Below are positions 13,262 through 23,132 of a DNA stretch of 64,000 nucleotides, one piece after another. The translations under genes were made by a program, and so were the position numbers. The DNA comes from Pseudofabraea citricarpa (Eukaryota; Ascomycota; Leotiomycetes; Helotiales; Dermateaceae). Where the stretch lies: positions 1,302,001-1,366,000 of the forward strand of contig JAPWGK010000002.1 of NCBI GenBank assembly GCA_029641185.1, given 5' to 3'. Below the pieces are notes generated by a model. That model did not search any database and was not told the origin of the DNA. It saw nothing but the letters and a program-made list of their open reading frames with translations. Position 1 is the first letter of the stretch. Every line of letters starts with the position of its first letter.

Positions 13262-14261
13262 ATGCCTGTCGAGCTCAGAAAGCGCAAAGCTGTAGAGCCA
13301 GCGCCGGCTCCTCCAGCGAAAAAGGAGAAAGCAGCAAAGAAGAACCCAGTAGCAAAAGTGGTGCAAAAGGTCAAGGAAGTCGTTGCACCAGCCCCCTCCA
13401 AACGTTCGTATCCCATTTCATCTCCGGACCGTGTCCCAACCAGCTCAAGATGCTTTCTCCTCTGATACCGATCCATTTCGAGCGGGAGACGCGCTTTTTA
13501 CCTCTTTCCGCCTTTTGTTGTTGTTCTGATCTATCAACTGACACGCCCAAGCTGCCAAGACCAATGGAGCTACCAAGGTCGCGGTCGGGTCGACCATTGA
13601 TCTAGAGGGTTTCGGCGGCGAGGTCGAGACTAATGATGGAGTCAAGACTTCACTGCAGAAGCTCGTTGACGAGAGCAAAGCGGGTGTCGTACTCTTCACC
13701 TACCCCAAAGCCTCGACTCCCGGTTGTAAGTGGATGATCCCGTGAGCATCTATGGTTTTGCCTAATATCCAACCAGGCACGACACAGGTCTGTCTTTTCA
13801 GAGATTCCTACGAGCCTCTGACAGCGACCGGCTTCTCAATCTTTGGTAAGCGCGATCCCGAGAATCTCAAGAGGCCACGCTGATGTTGTACAGGACTCTC
13901 GAAGGATTCGCCAAAGGCAAACACAACTTTCAAGACTAAACAGAAGCTTCCCTACCCACTTCTCTGTGATGTAAAAGGTGATCTCATTGCAGCCATCGGG
14001 CTCAAGAAAGCGCCAAGTGGCACTCAACGAGGAGTTTTCGTGATCGACAAGTCGGGCAAGGTCTTGGCTGCTGAGCCGGGTGGACCAGCTGCAACCGTCG
14101 AGGTGGTCAAGAAACTCGTTGCTGACTCTCCCGCTGCTGAGACGGAAACCCCAGCTGCCAATGGTGCTATAAAGGAGGATGTGGCCAAAGCAGATACTGC
14201 TGCCGAGGTTGCTGACACCGCTGAGAAGATTGATAGCAAGGAAGAGAAGACTGAGGTGTAA
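13262..14261 (+). CDS. DOT5: Nuclear thiol peroxidase, Dot5/BCP (PrxQ) type
   Basis: Reduces hydroperoxides using a peroxidatic cysteine, with thioredoxin as the likely reductant. Exons 13262..13403, 13552..13725, 13777..13845 and 13894..14261 total 753 nt, 250 aa. The splice after GGT T restores the active site TPGCTTQVC: peroxidatic Cys106 and resolving Cys111, the five-residue spacing of the BCP/PrxQ class. The N-terminal 45 residues are Lys/Ala/Pro-rich (KRKAVEP, KKEKAAKKN), a plausible nuclear signal as in yeast Dot5. The C-terminus after GVFVIDKSGKVL is an Ala/Glu/Lys-rich tail of about 60 residues, longer than in bacterial BCP. The first donor is GTTCGT, weaker than the others. Confidence 0.92.
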
Positions 14262-14768
14262 GCTGTGTATGAGAAAAGTGCTCCACAAACTTTGTACTCT
14301 GTTAATTGAATAATATGAATTGTTGCTTTGGAAATTCGTACACCTAATACGTAATCTTGTGTCTAGTATTTGATTTTCCTTGTGACATGGCAGATCTTGA
14401 CTAGATGAAACGTGGAAGACGCGCAGAGCCTTGACTCCCTTTTTAGGGATATACATTCTGCTTACACTTGATACCAGCATAGCTGACACCACACGTTGTT
14501 AGCACTTGTCCCAGCTAACTGTTTCTAACTAGCTGCTCATAGCTCATACTATGTACCTAGTACAGCTCACAAGTAGTAACAGACATAATAAATACCACTA
14601 GCAGCTAACTCTACTAGCAACCACATCTACCAATAATCAAAACTGCTTATAATAAGAACTAAGTATATCACTATATATATACATATAAATTGCTTGCTCA
14701 TAACTTAGTTGCTTTAAGCAATGTTCACAGATATTGTTTATAACTATGACTATCAAAACTAATACACG

Positions 14769-14824
14769 TTTTATAACCGGGCACCGCTGACCCTAGGCAG
14801 CGTTTATAGTTAGGCACCGCTGAC
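14769..14824. repeat. 33-bp duplication with GGCACCGCTGAC core
   Basis: The word GGCACCGCTGAC occurs at 14780-14791 and again at 14813-14824. Each copy is preceded by a TTTATA-type stretch, so about 23 bases are duplicated at a 33-bp spacing at the edge of the AT-rich segment. Confidence 0.7.
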
Positions 14825-14867
14825 AACCAACAATGTTCCTGACTATCAATTTCCCACGATTCCCAAC

Positions 14868-14915
14868 AACCACCACCGTTCACAACCACCACCGTTCACA
14901 ACCACCACCGTTCAC
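14868..14915. repeat. 16-bp tandem repeat, three perfect copies
   Basis: The 16-base unit AACCACCACCGTTCAC is repeated three times without mismatch, followed by a partial AAC. It lies in the CA-rich region upstream of paralogue A. Confidence 0.9.
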
Positions 14916-15387
14916 AACTCCCACCAACCTTGTTATTCTTTTCCAAGCAACACCTACAGAACAACAAACAAAGATGGCGCTCTGCAAAGGAGGTATTACA
15001 TGGAACATCAAGCCAGATTCTCCCTTCTTCAAGAAGATCCACAGCTCTCAGCCCAGTTCCACCGGCGGAGAAGTTCAAGCTACAGTAAGTGAACCGTCCC
15101 ATCACTCGCAACAAGAGATCTTCCGTTCCCTTCGGGGAGAATCTTTTCCCCGCCCAGTTCTCGATGACTCTCTTGCTTGTCGCTCCGAGAGATTTTCCGT
15201 TCCTGTTACTGGAAATACTTTGGCCACTGATTGCCCAATGGCTTGCTGGCGCTCGCTTCGGAGGCGAGCTTTCTTTCTCGTCTGCTCTCGCAACACGCTT
15301 TACAACAACACAACACAAACCATTGAATCACAGCAGAGAACAACAACTGTCTTCTATCTCAACATCGCTACTTCAGCAACTGACACT

Positions 15388-16217
15388 ATGCCACAGAACC
15401 ATCGCAATAGCGCCTCGAGCGAGGACATGTTCAAGCAGCTCAAGGAGCAGATCAGAGATGAGCTTCGTGAGGAAGTTAAAGCTACCTTCACCGAACAGGT
15501 CTTTGAAGAAATGCTTGCGACGGCCTTGAGCCTCAAGAACGACTGGGAGGAGAAGATGAACAGCATTCGACGAATCGGAGTTAGACTCAATGAACACGGA
15601 CAGGACGAAGTCTACGAGTATCCCCTTCCTCTCGGCAAAGTCGAAGCTTGCATGTCTATCGCAGCTGAAGTTGTTCGGCGAGCTGACCCCACCAATACCG
15701 TCATCCAGAAGTGCTACGCACCTGACGCAAACCAGATTCTGGATCTGGAGCTGGAATTGGAGGAGTTCGATAGCGTCATCTCGTACATGCGCAAGCAGCG
15801 AAAGAGCTACGCCAGCCCCCCAGAGGTAAGTGCAAGTTTCAGCTGTCTACGTAACTTATACACAACGGCTAAAAGCTCTCGCAGTTCTCCCTTACGTACA
15901 ACGTCTGCATCAAGGCGTGCCTTTCCTTGCGCGCCGAGACAGTTCGGTTTTTGCTCTCGCATCCCTTCTACGTGATCGCTGGAGACAACTTGAAGAAGGT
16001 GATCAGACAAGAGTACATCCACTTCTTCGACCGTGTCTTCACCAGCCAGATGGTCGATCTCATGGGCATCGTTTCTCTCTGGTTCGAGGGCGATTGCGAT
16101 ATCCTGAAGCTTCCAGCCGATCAGCTCTTCAATGAATGTGAGGGTCTGGTCACGGGTGGCAATGACCACATGGGCTTGAAAGAGCGGAATCGGAGAACGT
16201 TGACTTCCTACAACTAA
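15388..16217 (+). CDS. Orphan family paralogue A (coiled-coil, HPFY/FDR motifs)
   Basis: Not recognised. It is one of three related genes here (with 18315..19465 and 21398..22520). Exons 15388..15825 and 15885..16217 give 771 nt, 256 aa. A charged coiled coil (about residues 12-60, ELREEVKATFTEQVFEEM) leads to WEEKM, then VVRRADPTN, a KCYAP motif and a Glu/Leu-rich stretch. A phase-0 intron comes next, and downstream of it LLSHPFYV, FFDRVFTSQM and a C-terminal GLVTGG. The start at 15388 follows a CA-rich leader. The frame is also open upstream: ATG 14974 with a GTAAGT donor at 15085 and an in-phase acceptor before 15397 would give an alternative first exon. No signal peptide or membrane segment. 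Confidence 0.72.
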
Positions 16218-16677
16218 TTCCACTTCTACTCAAAGGTGTGCTGACACTCTTTATCGTGGCGCAAGGGATCTTGCTTGGGAAATGGGCAATGCTAGAAAGA
16301 GAATTGCAGTCGTCTTGCTTCTGATTCAAACAGTTGCAAAGGCAGGCTGCAGATGGAACACTTTGAAAGGGGCACTCTGCTGGATATCAGCTTTCTACTG
16401 GGCATGGAAATGGGAATGGGCTTCTGCTGTACATAGAGATCCTGGATTTTACTCCCCCTCATCAGCCAATTTCCCTATCGGTTACATAGCCGGCGAGCTA
16501 TACAAATAAAGCGATGTTTTCAATCCACTAAAACCCCATCACTTATGCCTGTATACCGTGGCAATACAAAACCAGTATCCAGAAATCTGCAACGGTGTGT
16601 TGTGCATTTGTAAAAGCATGAAATTGATTCGCATTCTCTAGTCCTTATGTACAGTTTCCCTAGTTCTCACTACACCT
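16218..16677. other. Convergent intergenic region
   Basis: 3' regions of paralogue A and nuo-21.3. A 75-codon + ORF has no codon structure or homology I can support. Confidence 0.45.
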
Positions 16678-17412
16678 CTATTGGAACGTCCGACATGGGT
16701 ATCTACACGCAAATTAGCTTGAATCTAACATGCAAAGAAAGGTGTCAAAAACTTACTTTTCGGGATATGAGTTCTCCTCAGTCAAAGCATACTTATCACC
16801 GCCAACCTTCTTGCCCCAGTTTTGACCACTCGGCAGAGGAGGCAGGCCATTCTCTCCAAGCAGACCAGCACCCTTCTCCTTCTCGAAGAACTTAGCAAGT
16901 CCACCCTTGCCCTCCTCGCCAGCCGCAACAATCAGCTTGGTTCCCTCCTCTCCGATCAGCTCCTTCTTGGGCGCCACCTTGCTGCCCACGCTCAACAATC
17001 CCACCACATCGCCCTGGGTCACGACCGAAGCCAGCGGGTACGAACGGCGAGAATCGCGTTTCCAGTAGGGGTTATCTGCAATGTCGCCAGCGGGCAGGGT
17101 GACGGGGTCGATGAAGGAGAAGGGCTCGTTGGAGCCGGGCGGCGGGTTACGGAATTGAGGGTTCAGCGGGACGCCATTGGAACGGGTTGGGTCGACGGCG
17201 AAGATGCGACGGATGCGCTCCCAGACGCCCGTGGACTGGACTGTATATTTCTACGCTGCGGTCAGGATACAGATAGGTAGAAGAGAGGTAGATAGATGCT
17301 GGGCACTGAAGGGCTGGGCAAGGAAGCTCCTGCTACGTACTTTGTGCACGGGAATCACTCGTGGAAGTGCTTGTGCTGCTTGTGCAGCTTTGGCTACGGC
17401 TTTCGAAGACAT
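16678..17412 (-). CDS. nuo-21.3: NADH:ubiquinone oxidoreductase 21.3 kDa subunit
   Basis: Accessory subunit of mitochondrial complex I, known from Neurospora. Exons 17341..17412, 16757..17250 and 16678..16702 (25 nt) sum to 591 nt, 196 aa, matching a 21.3 kDa protein. The start MSSKAVAKAAQAAQALPRVI is followed by the splice VHK|KYTVQSTGVWERIRRIF and by the hallmark segments RSNGVPLNPQFRNPPPGSN and DNPYWKRDSRRSYP. The C-terminal half contains ENGLPPLPSGQNW and KYALTEENSYPEKY. The last exon adds only YPCRTFQ and was chosen because frame and TGTAG acceptor fit. This core gene sits between two members of the orphan family. Confidence 0.92.
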
Positions 17413-18314
17413 GCTGAACCCGGTTGGTTTCGTTGCCCTCGCGCAATTGGTGTCTGGTTCGTGTTGCCGGCTGCAAATACCCAACGTGAGTGAGGTTCGT
17501 CGTTCGTCGGCCTTTCGAGAGCCGCTTTTGGCGAGTTGCGCTTGCTGCTTTTACCCCTCGCTCCCCTCGTCCAGCTCTCGGCAAATCAGCTCTCGTTAAT
17601 TACAACCTCGACAGCGAGTGAGGAGGCAAGAGGTATCTGCTTGAGAAGGTTTTTTGTATAAGGTGCTTACCTCCTTTATACCGCCTATTCTTATCTTATA
17701 ATTGCGGATCTTGTTTATTCATCTTCAAATAACGTGCACCTAAGAGCATACATAATCTTTTGCCAGTGCTCAAAGTTAAGCTTATTGAAATTGGAGTGGA
17801 CTTTTGCGAGCTATGTGATTTTTATCTGAAGCTCCTGACAAACATTGCTTCCCTCCCTGCAAATCATCGAGGTATCATAGAAAACTCTGTGGTAATTGGA
17901 GGAAAAAAGAAATCAAAGGCCCTCCCAGTAAACCATCGAGATACCACGAGATACCATAGAAAACTCTGTGATAATTAGAGGGGAAAAGAAATCAGAAACC
18001 CTCCCAGTAAACCATCGAGATACCACGAGATACCATAGAAAACTCTGTGATAATTAGAGGGGAAAAGAAATCAGAAACCCTCCCAGTAAAACCATCGCGA
18101 TATCATAGAAAGCTCCATGATAATTGAAATGAAAAAGAAATTAAAAGTCCTCCCATGCCCATCATCAACTCCAGCGCGAGCAGACGATACCATGCCATGC
18201 GTTCTGCATAATGCATCTCCTGCGCATCAAGATTAGCATCATCCTCCGCGGGAGAAAACAAGATGGCATACCACGGTATCTCCATTTCCCGAAGATAAAT
18301 CATCTGCAAAGAAT
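17413..18314. other. Intergenic region with minisatellite
   Basis: Promoter of nuo-21.3 on one side and 3' side of paralogue B on the other. It contains the 79-bp repeat listed separately; no gene seen. Confidence 0.55.
17852..18154. repeat. Minisatellite, ~79-bp unit, four copies
   Basis: Four head-to-tail units, each starting CCTCCC, at about 17852, 17921, 18000 and 18079, ending near 18150 (spacings 69, 79, 79, 70). Units 2 and 3 are almost identical. The outer units lack the ACCACGAGAT segment and have point differences. Shared words are ATCATAGAAAACTCTGTG and GAAATCA. This is non-coding and not CRISPR-like, because there are no unique spacers. Confidence 0.9.
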
Positions 18315-19465
18315 TCACTCGGAATCTTCTTCTTCTTCATCATCATCGTCATCATCAACGAAACGAATGTCTTCCCAGGTGGCCCTATTATCAGCTGCAA
18401 GAGTCTTCTTGTCGGATTTGGGGATGCCAAGTCCATCAGCAGCTGTGAAAACATCATCTGCACCAAGACGAAGTAAGCTGTTTCTCTTCTTCGATCTGAG
18501 CTCGGAATCCGTCAGAAGAGCAACTTGGGTGGTGAAGTGTCGGTCGAAGTATTGAACCAATTGCTGCTTGATGGCTTGCTTCTTGTTCTCCTCGCAGGCC
18601 TTGTAGTAAGGGTGAGAGGCGATGCAGCGGAAGACTTGGCGACGAGATTCGAGGTCGAACTCTTGACTAGCTTCGACGGCATCTTTGTACTATTGAGTAG
18701 ATAAGTGTTTGTCCTGTTAGGGGTTAAAGGGGTAATTACAGATAGCGGATGCTTCTCTGAAATGCGGACCATGACTCGGATCATACGTCTGCTCTTATCA
18801 TCTGCACCCAAGAAAGGTGTCTCCAGCTCAAGATTCTCCCTAGCCTTCTGGACGTAGCACTGCTTGATCAACTTTGCCTCGGGATCTCCACGGCGGATGA
18901 TCTCGAGCGCAGATTTAGTGTGATCTGGATGAGCATAGAAAGTACCAAAGATGTCATCGTTTCCTTCCTTGGTGATCTTGATACAGTCTCTTGTCTTGCT
19001 AAGCATCTTTGCCTCCCATGCCTCTTTCTTCTGGTTGGCGCTCTTCAAGGCTTGCTCCTTGCGCAAATCCCTCTGAATCTCCATTCGGACTTCAGCGTCG
19101 TAGGTTTTCTTGATTTCGTCAAAGAATTCTTCTCGGTAATGATCCTGAATCCTGTCCCAGAGCCCCTCCTCAAGCTCGAGGTTGACTACTCCGCCGTTTT
19201 TCATTTGAATAGCCTGTTTGTATTGCCGATATAGCTGAGATGTTTGGCCTTGCTCAGCATCGGCTTCCTCGGGCAGGGAATCGGCGCCAAGAGACTGGAT
19301 GTCTTCGGAGCCGTTGTGCGCGGGCTTGGCTCTCTTCTAGTATGTGGTTGTTAGTATTCTTGGAGCACAGGTTTGGGGGAGGAGGGGACTTGCAGGTGAG
19401 GACGGGGAATCGTTAGCGTCGTCGCTTAGAGCTCGCTTGGAGCTTGAATTAGTATTACCCGACAT
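18315..19465 (-). CDS. Orphan family paralogue B (coiled-coil, HPYY/FDR motifs)
   Basis: Not recognised; homologous to the genes at 15388..16217 and 21398..22520. Exons 19394..19465, 18740..19336 and 18315..18689 give 1044 nt, 347 aa. The first intron appears to use a GC-AG pair (CCT|GCAAGT .. ACTAG|AAG), joining a Ser-rich leader to PKRAKPAHNG, a possible nuclear signal. A long charged coiled coil follows (about residues 75-130), then WEAKM, EIIRRGDPE, KQCYV, a phase-0 intron, CIASHPYYK, YFDRHFTTQ and LLRLGADDV. The C-terminus is unique and ends in an Asp/Glu-rich run. Two of the three intron positions fall outside the shared region. The final intron is at the same place as in the other two copies. 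Confidence 0.78.
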
Positions 19466-19479
19466 GCTTGTCGGCAGAC

Positions 19480-20300
19480 GTTGTTCTGTTGGCAACGAAA
19501 CGGAGTCTTCGGCGTTATTTGTTCCGGGATGACTTCTCGCGTGAGATAGATTTGATTTTTGCCAATGGATGTTGTTCTGTTGGTGACAAGACGGATCTTA
19601 CGCGCTATTGTTGTTCCGAGCTTGAGTTGGAGTTGATTTCTGTTGACAAAAAAGAACCTTGCGCGGTATTGTTGTTCCGAGCTTGAGTTGAAGTTGATGT
19701 CTGTTAATATCTGGTGACAAAAAGGGATCTTCCGCGGTATTGTTATTCCAAGCTTCAGTTTAAGTTAAATCAGATCTTCGGCGTTATTATTCTGCGATAT
19801 CTTCTTCCTTGAGTTTGAATATTATTCTGTTAGTGACAAAACGGAGTATTATTGTCCCGAGATTGCTTCTTGCTTGAGTTTTTGAAAAAAGATAACAAAA
19901 CGGAGCGTTGTTATTCCAAGATTGCTTCTTGCTTGAATTAGAGTTAACTTTTGCTCATAGCTACCTACAGGTAACAAAACGGAGCTTTGTTTTTATTGTT
20001 CCGAGGCTACTTCTCGCTTGAGTTAGACTTAATCTTTTACTAACAGACATCATCTTATTAGTAATAAGACGGAATATTTTGCCTTATTCCAAGTTGGCTT
20101 CTTGCTTGAGTTGATGTTTGCTAATAGATATTATTCTGTTAGTAATAAAATGGAATCTCTAGTCTCATTATTCTAAGCTCACTTTCTACATAAGTTAACG
20201 TTTATTGATATATAATATTCTATTAGTAATAAAACCGAGTCTTTGGTGTCGCTCTTAAGAGCTTACTTATCACTTGAGTTAACATTTGCCGACTCCCCTG
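19480..20300. repeat. Decayed tandem array, about ten units of 64-105 bp
   Basis: Recurring block: TTCTGTTAGTAACAAAACGG, then a TTATTGTTCCGAG-like word, then CTTCTTGCTTGAGTT. Recognisable unit starts include about 19480, 19571, 19638, 19700, 19830, 19895, 19970, 20055, 20125 and 20215. Units nearest paralogue B keep GC-rich words (GGCAACGAAACGGAG). Those toward 20300 show the same positions turned to A/T. The first unit begins about 15 bases before the start codon of paralogue B. Confidence 0.75.
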
Positions 20301-20479
20301 CAGTCAAGTGTTATTCATTCGGCAATGAAATACAGGTTGGCAATATATCTTCTGTGGCAGTCGAAGATGTCATTTGTAAAACAGGTAAGAATGTTACTGC
20401 AAATAACTTCTCTTCCGTCAGTCTCTGTTTATTGACTATGCTCTGTGGACAACTGTGGCCTGGGGAAACTTAGCGACAG

Positions 20480-21240
20480 AAAGGCGTCTAGCAAAGTCAT
20501 AGCTAGTTTGAATTACTCTTAGTAAAGATTATATTCTAAATGGTTTTCTAAAAGAGGAGTAATCCTAGGTTACTTGCCTTGTTATATTCTACAAATATCT
20601 GCTTATTGACCTTATTCTACATTGCGTTCTAAGGAGTATCTTTATTCAGCTTTGATATTAGTAATTGAAAGAGATCTTATATTTGTGATAGTAGTTTATC
20701 TGGTACCTTGGAGATTATTAGAGTCAGAAATAAGCCTTATAAAAAGAGGAGTAGCTTTGTTTCTTACTATAAGATATCCTATAGTTATTTTCTTACTACT
20801 AGTATTATCCTTTATACTATTCTATAAAGTTATTATTTGTATATCGAGTTTAAGAATAGTTTAGAGAGATTTTATAACTATAATATTATCTTTAATATAA
20901 CTAGATTTTAAATTTAGTTTATTCTAATTAGGTTATTATAAAACATAAAATATATGTAGAAGCTTATAAACTAATGAAAACTAAGCGAGAGGTTATAGAA
21001 TAGATTCTCATATAAGTATTTTACTTATAAGCAAGAACTATAAAATAAGTAAGTAATATTTACTAAGCAAGTAGGTATAATACTTTATAACTGGCAAGGA
21101 CGAGAACGTATATGTCAGTTTAGAGATCAATTTTCATTGAATTACTTCAAATGTCTTTCTTGGTTTAAGAGCCTACTTGCCCAAGTATATTAAGACGACC
21201 CTGACATATAAAGAGCTAAGCTAACTCAAAGCAGGCTTCT
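20480..21240. other. AT-rich island, possible RIP-degraded element
   Basis: Long stretches are almost only A and T with TATTA/TAATA words and dispersed stops. The contrast with surrounding genes is sharp. Consistent with repeat-induced point mutation of an old transposon, but no terminal repeats or domains remain visible. Confidence 0.55.
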
Positions 21241-21397
21241 ACAAAGACAATCTCACATCCCCTCTGTATTTACAGGATTCTTCATTCTATGCCATTCACA
21301 CCCTGTCCAACTGACCAGGATACCCATCTTTGAACTTGTACATTTCCAACCAACCTCCCATGTTACACCAAACGCCGTTATCCAACCGCCCTCTCCC

Positions 21398-22520
21398 TTA
21401 AAATTCAGCCTTGGTCCTAACAAGCTCTTTCCAGACACTGAGGTTCTTCATGAAGAGACTTGGCTCGTTCCTATGATACTGTGTACCGGTGTCCAGGCCA
21501 TCCTGGGCACGAATCCACTCATCATCACCCAAGCGAAGAAGCTGGTTGCCAATCTGGAATAATAAGACGCCAAGGAATTTGCCAATCATGCTCGTGAAGC
21601 GTCTGTCGAAGAACGTGATCATTTCTTGCTTGAGAGCCTCTTGTCGCTTTGGACTCAGCGAGATGTAGTACGGATGTGCAACGATGCAGCGATATGTATG
21701 TAGACGCTCGGCCAGGATAGAGCATTGGAGCTGCCAATGAGCCACGGCAAATATCTGTAAATGTCAATATCGGCAATAGAGATTCAGAAAATGTACATAC
21801 ATCAAGATCTAGTGCTGGCTTTGGGATTGTACTGTATAGCAGGCTAAGCATTGTGAGGTATCTCGTCGAGCAAGGTGTCATATCTCCATCCCGAGGCGTG
21901 TCGTACCCACTGGTCTTGCCCAACAGAGTCAACTCCAACGTGGGACCATCTCTAGTAAGAGGTGCATAGCATTCCACAATGACACTGTTGGTGGGGTCAT
22001 AGCGCCGAATAATCTCCAAGGCATAGTGGATATACCTAGGAGAGCAGCAGTACAACTCCTTTGACGAGATAAAGTTGCCGTCCGGTCCAGTCAATCCTGC
22101 CTCCCTAGTCTCGCTGTACATTTTTATCTCCCATTGCTCTTTCAGCTCCTTGGGTTTCAGGGTTTGGAACACGCCCATCTGAGGGCCTTCGGTCTTTTGT
22201 TGGCTTGCAGACATTGGCGATTGATCCGTGCCTTGCTGAGTTCCACCCTGCAGTTGTTGACGAATCTCTTCTTCTAGACCACGTCGAACTTCATGATAGA
22301 GCTCCATGCGAAGCTCATCTTTAACACCCTGCAGTAGCTCATATCGCAGCTGTTGACGGACGTCTTCGCTATCCACTTCCAGTCCCATGCCCGAAGGAAG
22401 CTCCCTGCTCAATGCTTGGTGATACTGCGTCTGGAAATCCACAGAAACACTACTAGCAGACTCAAACCCCTCAGCGTGTTGACTTGAATATGAATTTTGG
22501 AACATATTGTCAGGCTCCAT
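21398..22520 (-). CDS. Orphan family paralogue C (coiled-coil, HPYY/FDR motifs)
   Basis: Not recognised; third member of the local family. Exons 21801..22520 and 21398..21754 give 1077 nt, 358 aa. The leader is Gln/Ser-rich. Residues about 50-95 form a charged coiled coil (ELRMELYHEVRRGLEEEIRQ). A Gln-rich stretch leads to WEIKM, ALEIIRRYDPTNS, ECYAP and LELTLLG. The phase-0 intron (GTATGT..TACAG) sits 26 codons before RCIVAHPYYI, and then come FFDRRFTSMI, LLRLGDDEW and GLDTGTQ. No membrane segment. The AT-rich island lies just beyond its 3' end. Confidence 0.78.
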
Positions 22521-23132
22521 TGTTGGTCAAGGCGATTTGTGGATGAGATGCGTCGTGACTATTATGGCTTGTGGGCGTGATGTAGCTAGTATTGCTTGAA
22601 TAGCCTCGAGATTGATTAGACGTTGTATGTCCCCTAGTACTTGTACACTAGACACAAGATGTAGAGAAATGCCAGCAATGCTATGCTTTGTTGTTTGTCG
22701 TGTGTTGAAGAAGTAGGTGAGTGGATTTTCGTGGGTGACGTTTACACGTTTACACGTGGAGTTCTCCTCACAACTTCGAAGGATAAAGTCCGTTTGATGA
22801 TTAACAGTGCCCGAGACTGTCCGTGGCTTTGACTGCACAGTTAAAAGAACATATTTCGACATTTATATACTGCAACTCACTCAGCTGTATGAGTTAGATC
22901 TAGAGATATAATAACAAAGCTAGCAATATATAACTTTTGACCTGACTTCAGAAGTTGCATGAATATACAACACCGACGCAAAGAACTGTATCCTTATAAC
23001 TCCAAAATGACTCCGAGCAACCTTGACAGGGAGTAGTAATTTGCCAATATATGATATATATTACACGAGAAAGAAAAAGATACCCACAATACACAATGGT
23101 TCCTACCCACAAAGCATGCGGATGAGATGGCA
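22521..23132. other. Intergenic region, promoter of paralogue C
   Basis: A 111-codon minus-strand ORF directly upstream of paralogue C lacks recognisable features and is not annotated. TTTACACG is duplicated next to ACACGTGG at about 22741-22759. Confidence 0.45.

Larger units (their letters stand above)
14262..15387. other. AT-rich intergenic region and open 5' extension before paralogue A
   Basis: 14480-14760 is AT-rich and packed with short TA/AGCT-type words, possibly a decayed element. It is followed by a duplicated GGCACCGCTGAC block and a 16-bp tandem repeat. From 14833 to 15387 the frame of paralogue A stays open (185 codons, ATGs at 14833 and 14974). This may be an in-frame 5' leader or an alternative first exon. 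Confidence 0.5.
19466..21397. other. Repeat-rich, AT-rich spacer between paralogues B and C
   Basis: Nearly 2 kb with no gene I can support. The left half is a decayed tandem array (listed separately). From about 20480 to 21240 the sequence is very AT-rich with scattered stops in all frames, typical of a decayed element. Confidence 0.6.

Noticed and set aside
13836..14492. 218-codon minus-strand ORF
   Set aside because: Antisense to the conserved last exon of the peroxiredoxin gene; no recognisable features.
17852..18154. CRISPR-like array
   Set aside because: Units are contiguous and homologous along their whole length with no unique spacers; a minisatellite in a eukaryote.
22527..22862. 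111-codon minus-strand ORF next to paralogue C
   Set aside because: No family features and it overlaps the expected promoter/leader of paralogue C.
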